A stretch of DNA of 64,000 nucleotides from Spirosoma terrae (GCF_010435915.1 NZ_JAAFZH010000006.1:248001-312000), one strand, 5' to 3'; positions 34,133-44,017 are shown, counted from the stretch's first letter. Program-made: numbers and translations. Notes: generated by a model not told the origin, from the letters alone.

Positions 34133-35608
34133 ATGAATCGACGTATCCGCTCCATTTTCTGGTTGATGACGATCTGCATCATTGCCATTAATGCCTTTCA
34201 GGGATACTGGCTATGGAAAACCTACCAGATTAACCGTCAGCAATTTGCCTCCACGGTTCAGTCGGCTTTGTTTCAATCATTGGAAGATCAGCAGGTTGGC
34301 GATGCGAAACGATTGTTTATCCGAAAACAGAAGGCCGACTCATCGTCACGGATGGTTATCCATCGGTTCGATTCGATGGGGAGTCGCCATGTGCGCGTTT
34401 TCGTTAATAATCGTTCCGATAGCATTAGTCGCATCCGAATTGAGTCGGAACAGCCTAAACGCATCGTAGTTACGTATGATACCCAGAAACGTACCACAGG
34501 CGCAAACCCACTCCCTGCCGATTCGATAGCCAAACGAATTTCCAGCCTTGTTTTGCTCGACTGGACGGACCGTAAACGGGTTAACTTAGCCAAACTAAAA
34601 GCGGCTTACCGATCTGAGCTTATCCGGCGCGATATAGACGCTACGTTTCAGCTGGATACCCTAACTAGTAAGCCCCAAAACAGTCTGGGCAATTTTGTCT
34701 TTTATCGTAATGGTGATCAGCTGACAACTGATGATATTATCCAGACATCACCCGTGCCTATCAACCCCATCCAGAACTTGTTTGTACAGGCCACTTTCGC
34801 AGCTCCAGAACTTTATCTGTTACGTCAGATGGGATGGCTGCTCGGTGGATCACTGTTGCTACTGATTCTAACAACAGGTTGTTTTTTGTTCATGCTGTCG
34901 ACCATTATGCGGCAGAAAAAGCTGTCAGAGGTTAAAAGCGATTTTATCAATAATATGACGCATGAGCTAAAAACGCCCATTGCTACCGTAACAGCCGCCG
35001 TAGAAGCATTGCAGAATTTTGGAGCCCTGAACGATCCGCAACGAACCCAAACGTATCTGGCTATCTCGCAAACCAACCTGCAACGCTTATCGGATCTGGT
35101 CGAAAAAGTATTGAATCTGGCGGTCGAAGAAAAACGGGAATTAGTGCTACATCCCGAACCAGTGCATTTGGCAGACGTAACCAATGAACTGATCACCAAT
35201 CACCGACTAAAAGCCACGAAACCCGTCATTTTCGACACGTCGATTTCACAGGATGCGATTGTCGTTGTCGACCGGGTTCATTTTGGAAATGCACTTAACA
35301 ACCTGATCGATAATGCGATCAAGTATTCCCGCGACAAAGTAACAATTCAGCTCTCGTTTCGGGGAAATATAGACAACTGGCAACTAACCGTCAGCGATAA
35401 TGGCCTTGGCGTTCCCAAAGCTTATCAGTCGGCTATTTTCGACCGCTTTTTTCGTGTTCCAACTGGCAATCTCCATCCGGTTAAGGGATTTGGACTTGGC
35501 TTAGCGTACGTCCGACAAGTTGTTGAGCGGCATGGCGGCACCATTACCGTTCAGAGTGAACCCGGAAAAGGCAGCGAATTTACAGTACACCTTATCCGGC
35601 GCGATTAA
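34133..35608 (+). CDS. Sensor histidine kinase
   Basis: 491 residues: two transmembrane helices (about 8-30 and 235-255) bracket a periplasmic sensor region. HisKA follows with 'NNMTHELKTPIATV' (H277), then HATPase_c with 'NLIDNAIKYS', 'DNGLGVP' and 'GFGLGLAYV'. The TTG at 34127 is an alternative start, but it is part of the -7 promoter box, so ATG at 34133 is used. It is 8 bp upstream of its response regulator. Confidence 0.93.
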   Translation: MNRRIRSIFWLMTICIIAINAFQGYWLWKTYQINRQQFASTVQSALFQSLEDQQVGDAKRLFIRKQKADSSSRMVIHRFDSMGSRHVRVFVNNRSDSISRIRIESEQPKRIVVTYDTQKRTTGANPLPADSIAKRISSLVLLDWTDRKRVNLAKLKAAYRSELIRRDIDATFQLDTLTSKPQNSLGNFVFYRNGDQLTTDDIIQTSPVPINPIQNLFVQATFAAPELYLLRQMGWLLGGSLLLLILTTGCFLFMLSTIMRQKKLSEVKSDFINNMTHELKTPIATVTAAVEALQNFGALNDPQRTQTYLAISQTNLQRLSDLVEKVLNLAVEEKRELVLHPEPVHLADVTNELITNHRLKATKPVIFDTSISQDAIVVVDRVHFGNALNNLIDNAIKYSRDKVTIQLSFRGNIDNWQLTVSDNGLGVPKAYQSAIFDRFFRVPTGNLHPVKGFGLGLAYVRQVVERHGGTITVQSEPGKGSEFTVHLIRRD

Positions 35609-35616
35609 TTTACGAT

Positions 35617-36300
35617 ATGCCCACTGTTCTACTCATCGAAGACGAAGCCGCTCTAGGCATGATTGTCCGCGACAGTCTGGAAGTACGCGGTTTTAGTGTT
35701 CGCTACGCGACTAATGGCGAAGATGGTCTACGCTTGTTTCGGGAAGAACGCCCTGACATTGTTGTAGCCGACGTAATGATGCCCGAAATGGACGGTTTTT
35801 CGCTGGTCGAACACATTCGAAAAGACGACGCCGACACGCCGGTGATTTTTCTGACGGCTCGTTCGCAGACGGCCGATGTTGTGCGCGGTTTTGAATTGGG
35901 CGGAAATGATTACGTAAAAAAACCATTCAGCCTCGACGAATTGATTGTTCGCATCAATGCCCTCCTCCGACGTAACGTAGCCATCCGACCAGCGCCTGTC
36001 TCATCGGAGCAGTTATCAATTGGCCGGTATCGATTCGATCCACCCAAACAAAAACTACTCATCGACCAGCGGGAAGTTTTATTGTCGTATCGGGAAGCCG
36101 AACTACTCCGGCGACTATATGAACAACGGAATCAGGTTCTCGAACGTGCAAGTGTGTTAATAGAGATCTGGGGCGATGATTCCTTTTTTAATGGACGTAG
36201 TCTGGACGTATTTATTACCCGACTCCGTAGACACTTACGTGATGACCCCCAGATTCAGATTATAAATGTTCGGGGCATTGGCTACAAACTAATCGTTTAA
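35617..36300 (+). CDS. OmpR family response regulator
   Basis: 227 residues: receiver domain with acidic pocket 'IEDEA', phospho-acceptor D52 in 'VVADVMMPEMDG' and Lys in 'YVKKPFS', then a winged-helix domain ending 'VRGIGYKLIV'. Partner of the kinase just upstream. A tandem direct repeat in the divergent region is its likely binding site. Confidence 0.94.
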   Translation: MPTVLLIEDEAALGMIVRDSLEVRGFSVRYATNGEDGLRLFREERPDIVVADVMMPEMDGFSLVEHIRKDDADTPVIFLTARSQTADVVRGFELGGNDYVKKPFSLDELIVRINALLRRNVAIRPAPVSSEQLSIGRYRFDPPKQKLLIDQREVLLSYREAELLRRLYEQRNQVLERASVLIEIWGDDSFFNGRSLDVFITRLRRHLRDDPQIQIINVRGIGYKLIV

Positions 36301-36464
36301 GTCCGTCGGTGTTCTCCCCTACGATTCGATATCCTGCTATTCGCCTATTTTCTTTCTGAGTATGAAACGCCAGCTCATCTGTTAGCGTATGGGCTAGCAT
36401 AGGACTATCCGGCGAACTCAGAGACGACGTATATCCGCTATTGTTTAAGTAGAGTGTGGTACTA

Positions 36465-36499
36465 AAACGTCGGGTCGTTTTGAATCCGACGTTTCTTTT
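36465..36499 (+). terminator. Terminator-like hairpin 1
   Basis: AAACGTCGG (36465-36473) pairs with CCGACGTTT (36486-36494), followed by CTTTT. It may end the kinase/regulator transcript. Confidence 0.8.
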
Positions 36500-36617
36500 G
36501 TGTTCAATTAAACCAGAATTTACGGCTTGTTACGCAACCATTGCGCCTTGTTTTGCGTACTGGCCAATACCATGACGCGATCATCAGGATACGTCATTGG
36601 GTAAATGTAAGTAGTTG

Positions 36618-36652
36618 ACAAACGCCTGGTCTGTAATGAGCCAGGCGTTTGT
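36618..36652 (+). terminator. Terminator-like hairpin 2
   Basis: ACAAACGCCTGG (36618-36629) pairs with 36641-36652; 11-nt loop. Confidence 0.75.
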
Positions 36653-36751
36653 TTGCCAGCAAGGTTGTTAAATTCAAATTAAAAAGCAGCGTTTTAACAA
36701 ACAACTTACCCCACTAAAACGTCTTATACACAAGACAATTTGGTAAGGCAG

Positions 36752-36784
36752 AAAACGCCCGGACGTAGGAGCTGGGCGTTTTTT
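36752..36784 (+). terminator. Terminator-like hairpin 3
   Basis: AAAACGCCC (36752-36760) pairs with GGGCGTTTT (36774-36782), followed by further Ts. Confidence 0.8.
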
Positions 36785-36880
36785 GTTTGATAAGCAACGT
36801 AAGGCGGCTTAGTTGCGTATCCGATAAAGATTGTAGGCACGTACAGTTTAGTTGCCTAACTATTGTGTGGATATATCAAT

Positions 36881-36911
36881 AAACGCCGGGCCGTATGTGT
36901 TCGGCGTTTTT
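36881..36911. terminator. Terminator-like hairpin 4
   Basis: AAACGCCG (36881-36888) pairs with CGGCGTTT (36902-36909), T5 tract. It could also end the small minus-strand gene at 36949. Confidence 0.75.
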
Positions 36912-36948
36912 CAGTTTATAAAAACCGAATCGTCTTCCGAACCATTAC

Positions 36949-37134
36949 TTACGGCCGTTTATAATGATGTTTATCCGTAACCGACTGGTTATTTTGGGGC
37001 TTAACCGTATCTGTTAACGCATCAGCCACCAGTCGTGCTCGCTCCAGTTCTTTGTTATCAACATAACCCGACTCGGCGAGTTCTATATAGCGTTTAGCAA
37101 TATCAAGACGTATGCTGTCGAACTGATCAGTCAT
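36949..37134 (-). CDS. Hypothetical 61-residue protein
   Basis: I do not recognise this protein. It is soluble, with a predicted helix-turn-helix-like hairpin of helices ('DSIRLDIAKRYIELAE', 'NKELERARLVADALTD') and a polar tail. Start at 37134 (MTDQFDS) is preferred to 37152. The amphipathic pattern and a terminator-like hairpin downstream argue that it is real, but coding status is uncertain. Confidence 0.45.
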   Translation of the reverse strand: MTDQFDSIRLDIAKRYIELAESGYVDNKELERARLVADALTDTVKPQNNQSVTDKHHYKRP

Positions 37135-37670
37135 AATGATACAGTTATACAATGTATAAAGGCGATATCAGCAATTCAGGTTATTTGCACAAACGTACAT
37201 CCACCAACTCTACCAAGCCAATCTATTTAGTCAAAGTTAATGACAATTACTTTAACAGCATATTTATTGCGAAGAAATTAATTTTTCAAATTAATTATAG
37301 GACTTAACCAGCCCATGGCCATACAAAATGCTGTCTAAGCGATATCAACTGCTACATTGTGCTTTTTTACCGATAGAATTAGTCCCCTATAAATACGATG
37401 AACAACATCTGGCCCATCTTTTGAGACCTTATCTATTTTCAGCATCAATTGACTTTCAGCCTAAACAATCCTATCTGAAAAGTTAGCTAAGTAATCAGTT
37501 TTTGCAAAACATTAAAATTCTTAATACATCTGTTTGTTTTTTTGTATATACTAACAAAAAAACTATCTTACCAGTCAGCCATTACTAGTTCGCTAACCCT
37601 CTTGCCTTTACCCATTGACTATTAGAAAGTTATTTCTGAGTATTAACGTAGCGGCTTGCTAAACGTATTC
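37135..37670. other. AT-rich regulatory region before the HTCS gene
   Basis: No credible gene. It contains a perfect AT hairpin AATTAATTT-ttc-AAATTAATT (37276-37296) and a 10-bp stem (37536-37545 with 37554-37563) of poly-T/poly-A type. Probably promoter DNA of the HTCS gene and of the small minus-strand gene. Confidence 0.6.
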
Positions 37671-40600
37671 ATGCGATCGGGATTTATCCATTATCGGTAC
37701 GTTATGTTACTTGTGCTTCTATTAACGACTCTGTTCGTTAGTTCACTTTTAGCGCAGGTGTCGACGTCCACGTTACCTCAACCAGAATCGATTACGTATC
37801 GCCAGGGGTTACCACAAGCGTTCGTCCCTTCTATTATACAGGATCGGCAAGGTTTTATCTGGATGACTACCCGCGATGGGTTATGTCGGTATGATGGGGT
37901 AAATTTTAAGGTTTTCCAACCCAATTCAGATGGAAAACCAGGCTTAAGCTCATCAAGTCTTTTTGGAATAGAACTGGACCGCCACGGCAAAATATGGATT
38001 TTCAGTGACGAGAACGATGTCGATATACTCGATCCGGTGACGGAGAAATTCACGAATATTTCGCGCCAACCTTTCTACAGAAAGCATTTTGGCCGCGAAG
38101 TCATCAGCACGTTCTTTGTAGATAAGCAGGACCGCTTATGGCTCAGCTTTCTGTCAAACAAGGTCGTTTGCATAGAACCCAGAACCAATCACATCCACCA
38201 TTATAACCGTCCACCCGTTCCTGGATACCTTCCTACTTTTGATAGCTTCCTACAGGACGCCCAGGGCACTGTCTGGATGTCCAACAAAACGGGGCTCTAT
38301 CGATTAGATCAGTCTCAGGATCGCTTTATCAGCTACGCCCTGCCAGACAACGATATCCGGGGAATGCACCTGCGCCCAAACAACCAGCTTTTCCTGGTAT
38401 CGCCACGATCGGTTATGCTTCTCCAGCCCACAACAGGTCAACTATCCCGTATTCCACTACCGGCAAATGTCAACGTAACAGACCTCTGGCACCATACCCA
38501 AATTACGGCTGATAGTAAGGAAAATGTCTATTTTAATATTTACAATCAACTCTTTCGCTTCAATGAAAACAAGCGATTCGATTTACTGACCGAGCTGGAT
38601 GCCAAGACCGAATTTCGTGGTTTGTTTGTAGACAAGTCAGACGTGTTATGGGCCGGAACCCACCGCATTGGCCTTCTGAAATACAACCTAAACGTAAATT
38701 CGTTTAAAGCTGGTTCTTACCGTACCGGGTTTTATCAGGATTTATTCGTACAGAATCTGGGCTTTCCGGCCAGTCCGATTTATAAAATCGCTAAAAACGA
38801 ATCGCCTTATTTCTTTCGCTATACCTTCGACAAGGCGGGGAAACTGTGGTTCAACATGGGCAATAACCACATTTACCAGGCTGACCTGTCCACAAAACAA
38901 CTTACCGAGATACCCTTTCCAATTGAACTATCGCTCCGTCATTTATGGAACGACCCGGTAACGTCGATGGCCACCGATCCGTCAGGACATATATGGGTGC
39001 TAACCGATTCATTAGCTGTATGGTATGAAAATGGTCAGTGGAACCCCTTCCCCCATCCTATCCGAACGCCAACTCAGCACAATAACGTATCGCAGGCAAC
39101 ACGTATAACGCAGGGAATGGATGGCCCAATGCTCCAGTTAGTCGTTGACGAACAATCGCTCTGGATAGCGTCAAAAACGAATGGTCTTTATCAGGTAGAT
39201 CGAAAAAATGGCCAGATCAGACAATACAGGCATCAACCTTCAGATCTGACCTCACTCAGCAGCAATCAATTGTTCTGCCTGGCTTCCGACCCTGTTGACA
39301 AGAGTATTTTGTGGATCGGAACATTTGGAAACGGTCTTTGTCGGTTTAATAAACGTACCGGAAAGTCAAGGCGCTTCACCAAGCAGGACGGCCTTCCCAA
39401 CAATGTAATTTATGCCGCCATACCTGACCAGCAGCATTTTTTATGGATCGCAACGAATCAGGGCATTTGTCGTCTGAATCGCCAAACCTTCCAAACCCGC
39501 ACCTACACCCATGAAGATGGGCTTTGGGAAGACGAATTCAACCGATTCCATTTTCTCCACCTCCCCGATGATCAGATCATTATGGGCGGGCTAGGGGGAA
39601 TTACCTCATTCTATCCCCGGCAGCTCCGCGACGACAACTATCAAACGCCTGTGCAGATAACGGGTATCGAAGTAAATAATCAGCCCCTCAAACGTAGCGC
39701 GCAGTCAGACTCGTTGCCTGTTCAGAGTATTCAGACGCTCGAACTACCGTACAATCAGAACTTTTTAACAATCAACTTTGCCGCTCTGCAATATAACAGC
39801 CAACCTAAGCTTCGTTACCGTTACCAGTTAGTGGGCCTTAACAACAACTGGGTTGAAACACCCAGACCAGTTGCCGAATATACCGATTTACGCTGGGGAA
39901 CCTATAGTCTCCGGCTCAATGCATCAAACACATCGGGGATATGGAGTAAGCATATTCGGGTACTCACGCTTATTATTCATCCTCCCTGGTGGGCAACATG
40001 GTGGGCTATTCTCCTGTACGTATTAGCGTTTATCGGTATCGTTTACGGCATAATACGTACCTACTTAACGGGACAGGAGGCTAAGCAACTCCGGGAAATT
40101 GATGCACTTAAAGCACGCTTTTTCACGAACATAGCTCATGAGTTCAGAACGCCCCTAACGCTAATTCTAGCCCCTACCGAGAACCTGCGTAATCGGTTAA
40201 AAACCCCCGAAGATCATCGTCAGCTTGACCTGATCAATCAGCATGCGAACCAGTTGCTAGGACTCGTTAATCAGTTGATGGACCTGGCCAAAGCCGAGGC
40301 ACACGTCTTGAAAGTCAATGAAGTGCAGGGCGACCTGGTTGAGTTTTTAACTCGGCTAGTCCATTCCTTCGAACCACAGGCAGTGGCCAAAGGAATCCAG
40401 CTAACCCTACGTACCGACAATATCACCAGTCAATATTGGTTTGATACCGATAAGCTCGAACGTATCGTTTCAAACCTGATTGCCAATGCGCTAAAATTCA
40501 CACCCATGGGTGGTAAAGTTTCGGTTGAGCTATCACTCATTAACAGACTGGGGTTCAATAGATTTCCAGACACAATAGCTCCTCAGTCCTCTCTCTTACA

Positions 40601-41669
40601 GTTATCGATAGCCGATAATGGTATTGGTGTTCCCCCTGAGCAGCTTCCTCACATTTTTGATCGATTCTACCGTGGCGACAGTTCAGGTGTAGAGTATCAG
40701 GAAGGTACCGGCATTGGCTTAGCGCTCGTAAAAGAACTGGTTGAAATACAGGCCGGTACCATTACCGCTACCAGCAAAGTAAGTATAGGAACTACTTTCA
40801 CACTTACGTTGCCCTATCGTCCGGCAGAGGCCCTTCCCGACTTTCCTCCCAAACCGGCCCCACTTCCCCAACATCCGCTGCAGCAGCCCACAAACGACTC
40901 CGTTGCCGAAGAAACAGCTGTGGTACTACTTGTCGAAGACAATGCCGCTTTAAGTGACTTTATCGCTGATACTTTTCCAGCAAATTACCAAATTCACCGG
41001 GCAGCAAACGGAGCAGAGGGCCTGGAAAAAGCGTCGCAGCTAATCCCGGATTTAATTATTAGTGATGTGTATATGCCCGTTATGGATGGTTATACCCTTT
41101 GCAGCCGATTAAAAAAGGACACACGTACGAGTCATATTCCTATAATTCTGTTGACTGCTAAGTCGTCAATTGATAGTAGGCTGGAAGGATTATCGCTGGG
41201 CGCCGACGATTATATTGCCAAGCCTTTTCATATACAGGAACTTCAGCTTCGGGTTCGCAATTTACTGGAACAGCGTCGGCAGTTGAGGGAACGTATTGTG
41301 TCTAGTTTAGCTAACCCTGCTACGCCTACTGATAGCATTACTATTGCTACCGATCCCTTGCTGGATAAACTTTCCCAATTGATTGAACAGCATTTGGACG
41401 TAGCGTCTTTCGGCGCTGAAGAACTCGTGTTGGAAAGTGGTTTGAGCCGAATGAATTTACACCGAAAACTCAAAGCGCTAACGGGTGAATCGACGGGTGA
41501 GTTTATCCGGAATTATCGCCTTAAACGAGCCGCTCAGTTACTACGTCAGGGCTACTCCGTTTCAGAAACGGCCTACCTTGTTGGCTTTGAAGACCCCTCC
41601 TACTTTGCGCGTTCTTTTAGAAAAACGTACCAGATGACACCGTCATCCTATTCAAATATGTACAAATAA
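37671..41669 (+). CDS. Hybrid two-component system regulator (HTCS)
   Basis: 1332 residues. An N-terminal signal/anchor is followed by two seven-bladed propellers of Reg_prop repeats (for example 'LWIGTFGNGLCRFN', 'LWIATNQGICRLN'), a Y_Y_Y domain ('YRYQLVGLNNNWVE'), and a transmembrane helix near 770-795. Then come HisKA with 'NIAHEFRTPLTL' (H823), HATPase, a receiver with D1132 ('IISDVYMPVMDG') and an AraC HTH at the end. HTCS proteins sense oligosaccharides in the periplasm and activate Sus-like loci. No glycan locus adjoins it here. The TTG at 37656 is an unlikely start. Confidence 0.93.
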   Translation: MRSGFIHYRYVMLLVLLLTTLFVSSLLAQVSTSTLPQPESITYRQGLPQAFVPSIIQDRQGFIWMTTRDGLCRYDGVNFKVFQPNSDGKPGLSSSSLFGIELDRHGKIWIFSDENDVDILDPVTEKFTNISRQPFYRKHFGREVISTFFVDKQDRLWLSFLSNKVVCIEPRTNHIHHYNRPPVPGYLPTFDSFLQDAQGTVWMSNKTGLYRLDQSQDRFISYALPDNDIRGMHLRPNNQLFLVSPRSVMLLQPTTGQLSRIPLPANVNVTDLWHHTQITADSKENVYFNIYNQLFRFNENKRFDLLTELDAKTEFRGLFVDKSDVLWAGTHRIGLLKYNLNVNSFKAGSYRTGFYQDLFVQNLGFPASPIYKIAKNESPYFFRYTFDKAGKLWFNMGNNHIYQADLSTKQLTEIPFPIELSLRHLWNDPVTSMATDPSGHIWVLTDSLAVWYENGQWNPFPHPIRTPTQHNNVSQATRITQGMDGPMLQLVVDEQSLWIASKTNGLYQVDRKNGQIRQYRHQPSDLTSLSSNQLFCLASDPVDKSILWIGTFGNGLCRFNKRTGKSRRFTKQDGLPNNVIYAAIPDQQHFLWIATNQGICRLNRQTFQTRTYTHEDGLWEDEFNRFHFLHLPDDQIIMGGLGGITSFYPRQLRDDNYQTPVQITGIEVNNQPLKRSAQSDSLPVQSIQTLELPYNQNFLTINFAALQYNSQPKLRYRYQLVGLNNNWVETPRPVAEYTDLRWGTYSLRLNASNTSGIWSKHIRVLTLIIHPPWWATWWAILLYVLAFIGIVYGIIRTYLTGQEAKQLREIDALKARFFTNIAHEFRTPLTLILAPTENLRNRLKTPEDHRQLDLINQHANQLLGLVNQLMDLAKAEAHVLKVNEVQGDLVEFLTRLVHSFEPQAVAKGIQLTLRTDNITSQYWFDTDKLERIVSNLIANALKFTPMGGKVSVELSLINRLGFNRFPDTIAPQSSLLQLSIADNGIGVPPEQLPHIFDRFYRGDSSGVEYQEGTGIGLALVKELVEIQAGTITATSKVSIGTTFTLTLPYRPAEALPDFPPKPAPLPQHPLQQPTNDSVAEETAVVLLVEDNAALSDFIADTFPANYQIHRAANGAEGLEKASQLIPDLIISDVYMPVMDGYTLCSRLKKDTRTSHIPIILLTAKSSIDSRLEGLSLGADDYIAKPFHIQELQLRVRNLLEQRRQLRERIVSSLANPATPTDSITIATDPLLDKLSQLIEQHLDVASFGAEELVLESGLSRMNLHRKLKALTGESTGEFIRNYRLKRAAQLLRQGYSVSETAYLVGFEDPSYFARSFRKTYQMTPSSYSNMYK

Positions 41670-42012
41670 TTTAATATACACAATAAAAAATATACTATAC
41701 TTAATAGAGCTACAGTCACTTTATTTTTATGCAATTGGTACGCCAGTACCTGTTTTTGATATAAAAATACCAGATATAATTGGTACAATGAACGGACATT
41801 TGTAACCCATGATTAACTTAAAATGACAAACTAACAATGCAAGTGTATTCCGTAACTCGTAGACAAAATTCTCTTTTTCTTCAATTATTAGATCAACCCC
41901 TGAAAACGTTTATAGACCTCCGGTTGATGGCTAATGACAGGCCTATCTGATAAGCGATTCGTTTGCAGCATTGCTGTATCTACCCACCTAATTTTTAAGC
42001 CGTTTACTCACC
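41670..42012. other. Non-coding region between HTCS and sigma factor
   Basis: No credible gene. A weak hairpin GGTAC-gcca-GTACC (41737-41750) followed by TGTTTTT may end the HTCS transcript. The remainder is presumed promoter of the sigma-factor gene. Confidence 0.55.
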
Positions 42013-42597
42013 ATGGAAAAGTTATCCGTACTTGATAGACCTAACACACACCCATTGCCCAGCATTGAACCAATTGATAGCTTCGACAATATCTACAAAC
42101 GATACGTAGGGAAAGTATATCAAAAGTGTTTGGCAATGATACATGATCCTGAAGTAGCCAAAGATTTCACTCAGGATATCTTTATAAAAGTCTTCGTTAA
42201 ACTAAACACATTTGAGAATCGTTCTGCTTTTTCAACCTGGCTGTACGCTATATCCCATAACTATTGCATCGATTATTTACGGGCTACGAAACGTACTGAG
42301 TCATTAACAGAAGCCATAGTAACTGAAGTTAGCGAGCAGGATCAAACAGAAACCCCGGCCACCAGCCAATGGCAAGCGCTTAGCTTATTTATGAACAACC
42401 TCCCCGACGAAGAGGTAGCGATGCTACGTATGAAATATGAGGAAGGTTTGTCCGTAAAACTCATTAGCCAATTATATAATTTATCAGAAAGCTCGGTTAA
42501 GATGCGCCTGAAACGAAGCCGCGACAAATTACGGCTCTTATGCCTAACCGCTATATCTGACAAAGAGAAACACTTTCGAAACACTTTGTTATCATAA
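42013..42597 (+). CDS. ECF-type RNA polymerase sigma factor
   Basis: 194 residues with sigma-70 region 2 ('DFTQDIFIKVFVKL', 'FSTWLYAISHNYCIDYLR') and region 4 ('LPDEEVAMLRMKYEEGLSV', 'LSESSVKMRLKRSRDKLR'). No anti-sigma gene adjoins it: the HTCS gene is upstream and a convergent gene is downstream. Its regulon is unknown. Confidence 0.92.
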   Translation: MEKLSVLDRPNTHPLPSIEPIDSFDNIYKRYVGKVYQKCLAMIHDPEVAKDFTQDIFIKVFVKLNTFENRSAFSTWLYAISHNYCIDYLRATKRTESLTEAIVTEVSEQDQTETPATSQWQALSLFMNNLPDEEVAMLRMKYEEGLSVKLISQLYNLSESSVKMRLKRSRDKLRLLCLTAISDKEKHFRNTLLS

Positions 42598-42620
42598 ACT
42601 ATCACCCACCGGAATACTGT

Positions 42621-42650
42621 CCCTACCTGCCGAGCAGGTAGGGATATTTT
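42621..42650 (+). terminator. Intrinsic terminator of the sigma-factor gene
   Basis: CCCTACCTGC (42621-42630) pairs with GCAGGTAGGG (42634-42643), loop CGA, followed by ATATTTTTT. Confidence 0.92.
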
Positions 42651-42666
42651 TTAGCCGATTTTATGG

Positions 42667-43953
42667 CTAAACCATTGGCAACAATGGATAGGCCCCCATC
42701 AATACGCGTTGCACATCAGTTTCCGGCAAATTGAGCCATTGCTGCAATACGGTCGCATAAACCGATCTGAAATCGTGCTGCATGGCGATGTTATCATTCA
42801 CCGTGGCATTGGCAGGCAATGCAGGATTGGTGCCAACGATCGCAGCTTTCACCGCGTTTCCAAAATAAACCACGGGAGCAGCTACACCATGATCGGTCCC
42901 CCCACTGGCGTTGGATTTAATACGTCGCCCAAATTCGGAAAATGTCATGCCCAGTACTCGATCTGCTACGTTCAGCCCTTTAAGATCGTCCATAAAGGCC
43001 CCTATTCCTTCCGAAACCCGACGTAGTAGCTGAGCGTGCGTTCCTGTTGTCGTATCATCTGCTTCGGCTTGCCGGGCATGCGTATCGAAACTGCCGGTGC
43101 TAACTAAGTAAACTTTTGTCCGTAGTCCCCCAGCTATTAAGCGGGCCACAATCTTAAGCTGGTCAGCCAGCTGATTTTTACCGGGCGATGGGTACTTATC
43201 CGACTGCCTGGTAACGGCCAGGGCGGCTTTTTTGATCACACTGGCATATTGATCCGTCTTCTGTGATACTTCCTCAAGATAAGCCAGTTGCTGCCCCCAA
43301 CGCGAATCGTTCGTTACGTCGGTTTTATCTTCCACCAGATTATAAAAGTTTGTTGGATTGCTGATGGCAACACCCATAGTAAAAGCCGGCCCCTGAAAAG
43401 CCGATGCCACCACCGAGCCTACCTGAATGGCCAATGGGTCAGGCATGGTTTCATTTGGGTATTTATTGGGGAATCCCGGAAATATATCGTTCAGATACCG
43501 ACCAGCCCAGCCTGTGTTGAGGATCTTGTCGGAGTCGGAGCCAGTCATCCAGATATCAGTGGCCCGGAAATGCGAGAAATTAGGTTTCGGATAACTCACC
43601 GCCTGAATAATGCCCGCCTTTCCCTCGTTAAAGAGCTGCTGAATGTCACTAAGAGCCGGATGCAGACCAGCCGAACCGTTCCCGTTTATTGGTAGCAACT
43701 TGTTTTGGGGAATGGCAATGTTTGCCCGGGCGGCCTGATAAGCACCATACTGATCGATGGGAACAACGGTATTTAAGCCATCATTTCCCCCATTCAACTG
43801 AATCAGGACCAATACCCGGTCGTTCGCTAACTCATGTCCAGCAGCAGGCATCAGCGATGTCTGTGCCATTGCTTTCAGCGAAAATCCGTTCAAAAACTCA
43901 GGAATGATAACACCGGCCACCGCGGCATTCCTAATGAATTCTCTACGTTTCAT
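42667..43953 (-). CDS. DUF1501 family exported protein
   Basis: 428 residues. The N-terminus 'MKRREFIRNAAVAGVIIP' resembles a Tat-type leader. 'LIQLNGGNDGLNTVVP' and 'LGMTFSEFGRRIKSNASGGTDHG' are DUF1501 hallmarks, and the domain resembles sulfatase/alkaline phosphatase folds. Start at 43953 fits the leader; an upstream in-frame codon (44007) does not. It follows the DUF1800 gene by 64 bp and is in its operon. Confidence 0.92.
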   Translation of the reverse strand: MKRREFIRNAAVAGVIIPEFLNGFSLKAMAQTSLMPAAGHELANDRVLVLIQLNGGNDGLNTVVPIDQYGAYQAARANIAIPQNKLLPINGNGSAGLHPALSDIQQLFNEGKAGIIQAVSYPKPNFSHFRATDIWMTGSDSDKILNTGWAGRYLNDIFPGFPNKYPNETMPDPLAIQVGSVVASAFQGPAFTMGVAISNPTNFYNLVEDKTDVTNDSRWGQQLAYLEEVSQKTDQYASVIKKAALAVTRQSDKYPSPGKNQLADQLKIVARLIAGGLRTKVYLVSTGSFDTHARQAEADDTTTGTHAQLLRRVSEGIGAFMDDLKGLNVADRVLGMTFSEFGRRIKSNASGGTDHGVAAPVVYFGNAVKAAIVGTNPALPANATVNDNIAMQHDFRSVYATVLQQWLNLPETDVQRVLMGAYPLLPMV

Positions 43954-44017
43954 AAGCGACAACGATGCTTGTGTGAATAATAAGTAGATGATCAATACTA
44001 GGCTCAATGCTTTCCAG

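Larger units (their letters stand above)
36301..36948. other. Non-coding region with four terminator-like hairpins
   Basis: No credible reading frame in about 650 bp. Four hairpins with similar A-rich, ACGYC..GRCGT stems, 11-13-nt loops and T tracts occur at 36465-36499, 36618-36652, 36752-36784 and 36881-36911, spaced about 130-150 bp. A series of short RNAs, each with its own terminator, is one reading; a repeat family is another. Confidence 0.6.

Noticed and set aside
36301..37670. tRNA or CRISPR in the long non-coding stretch
   Set aside because: No cloverleaf and no regularly repeated spacer-repeat pattern; the hairpins are related in style but not identical repeats.
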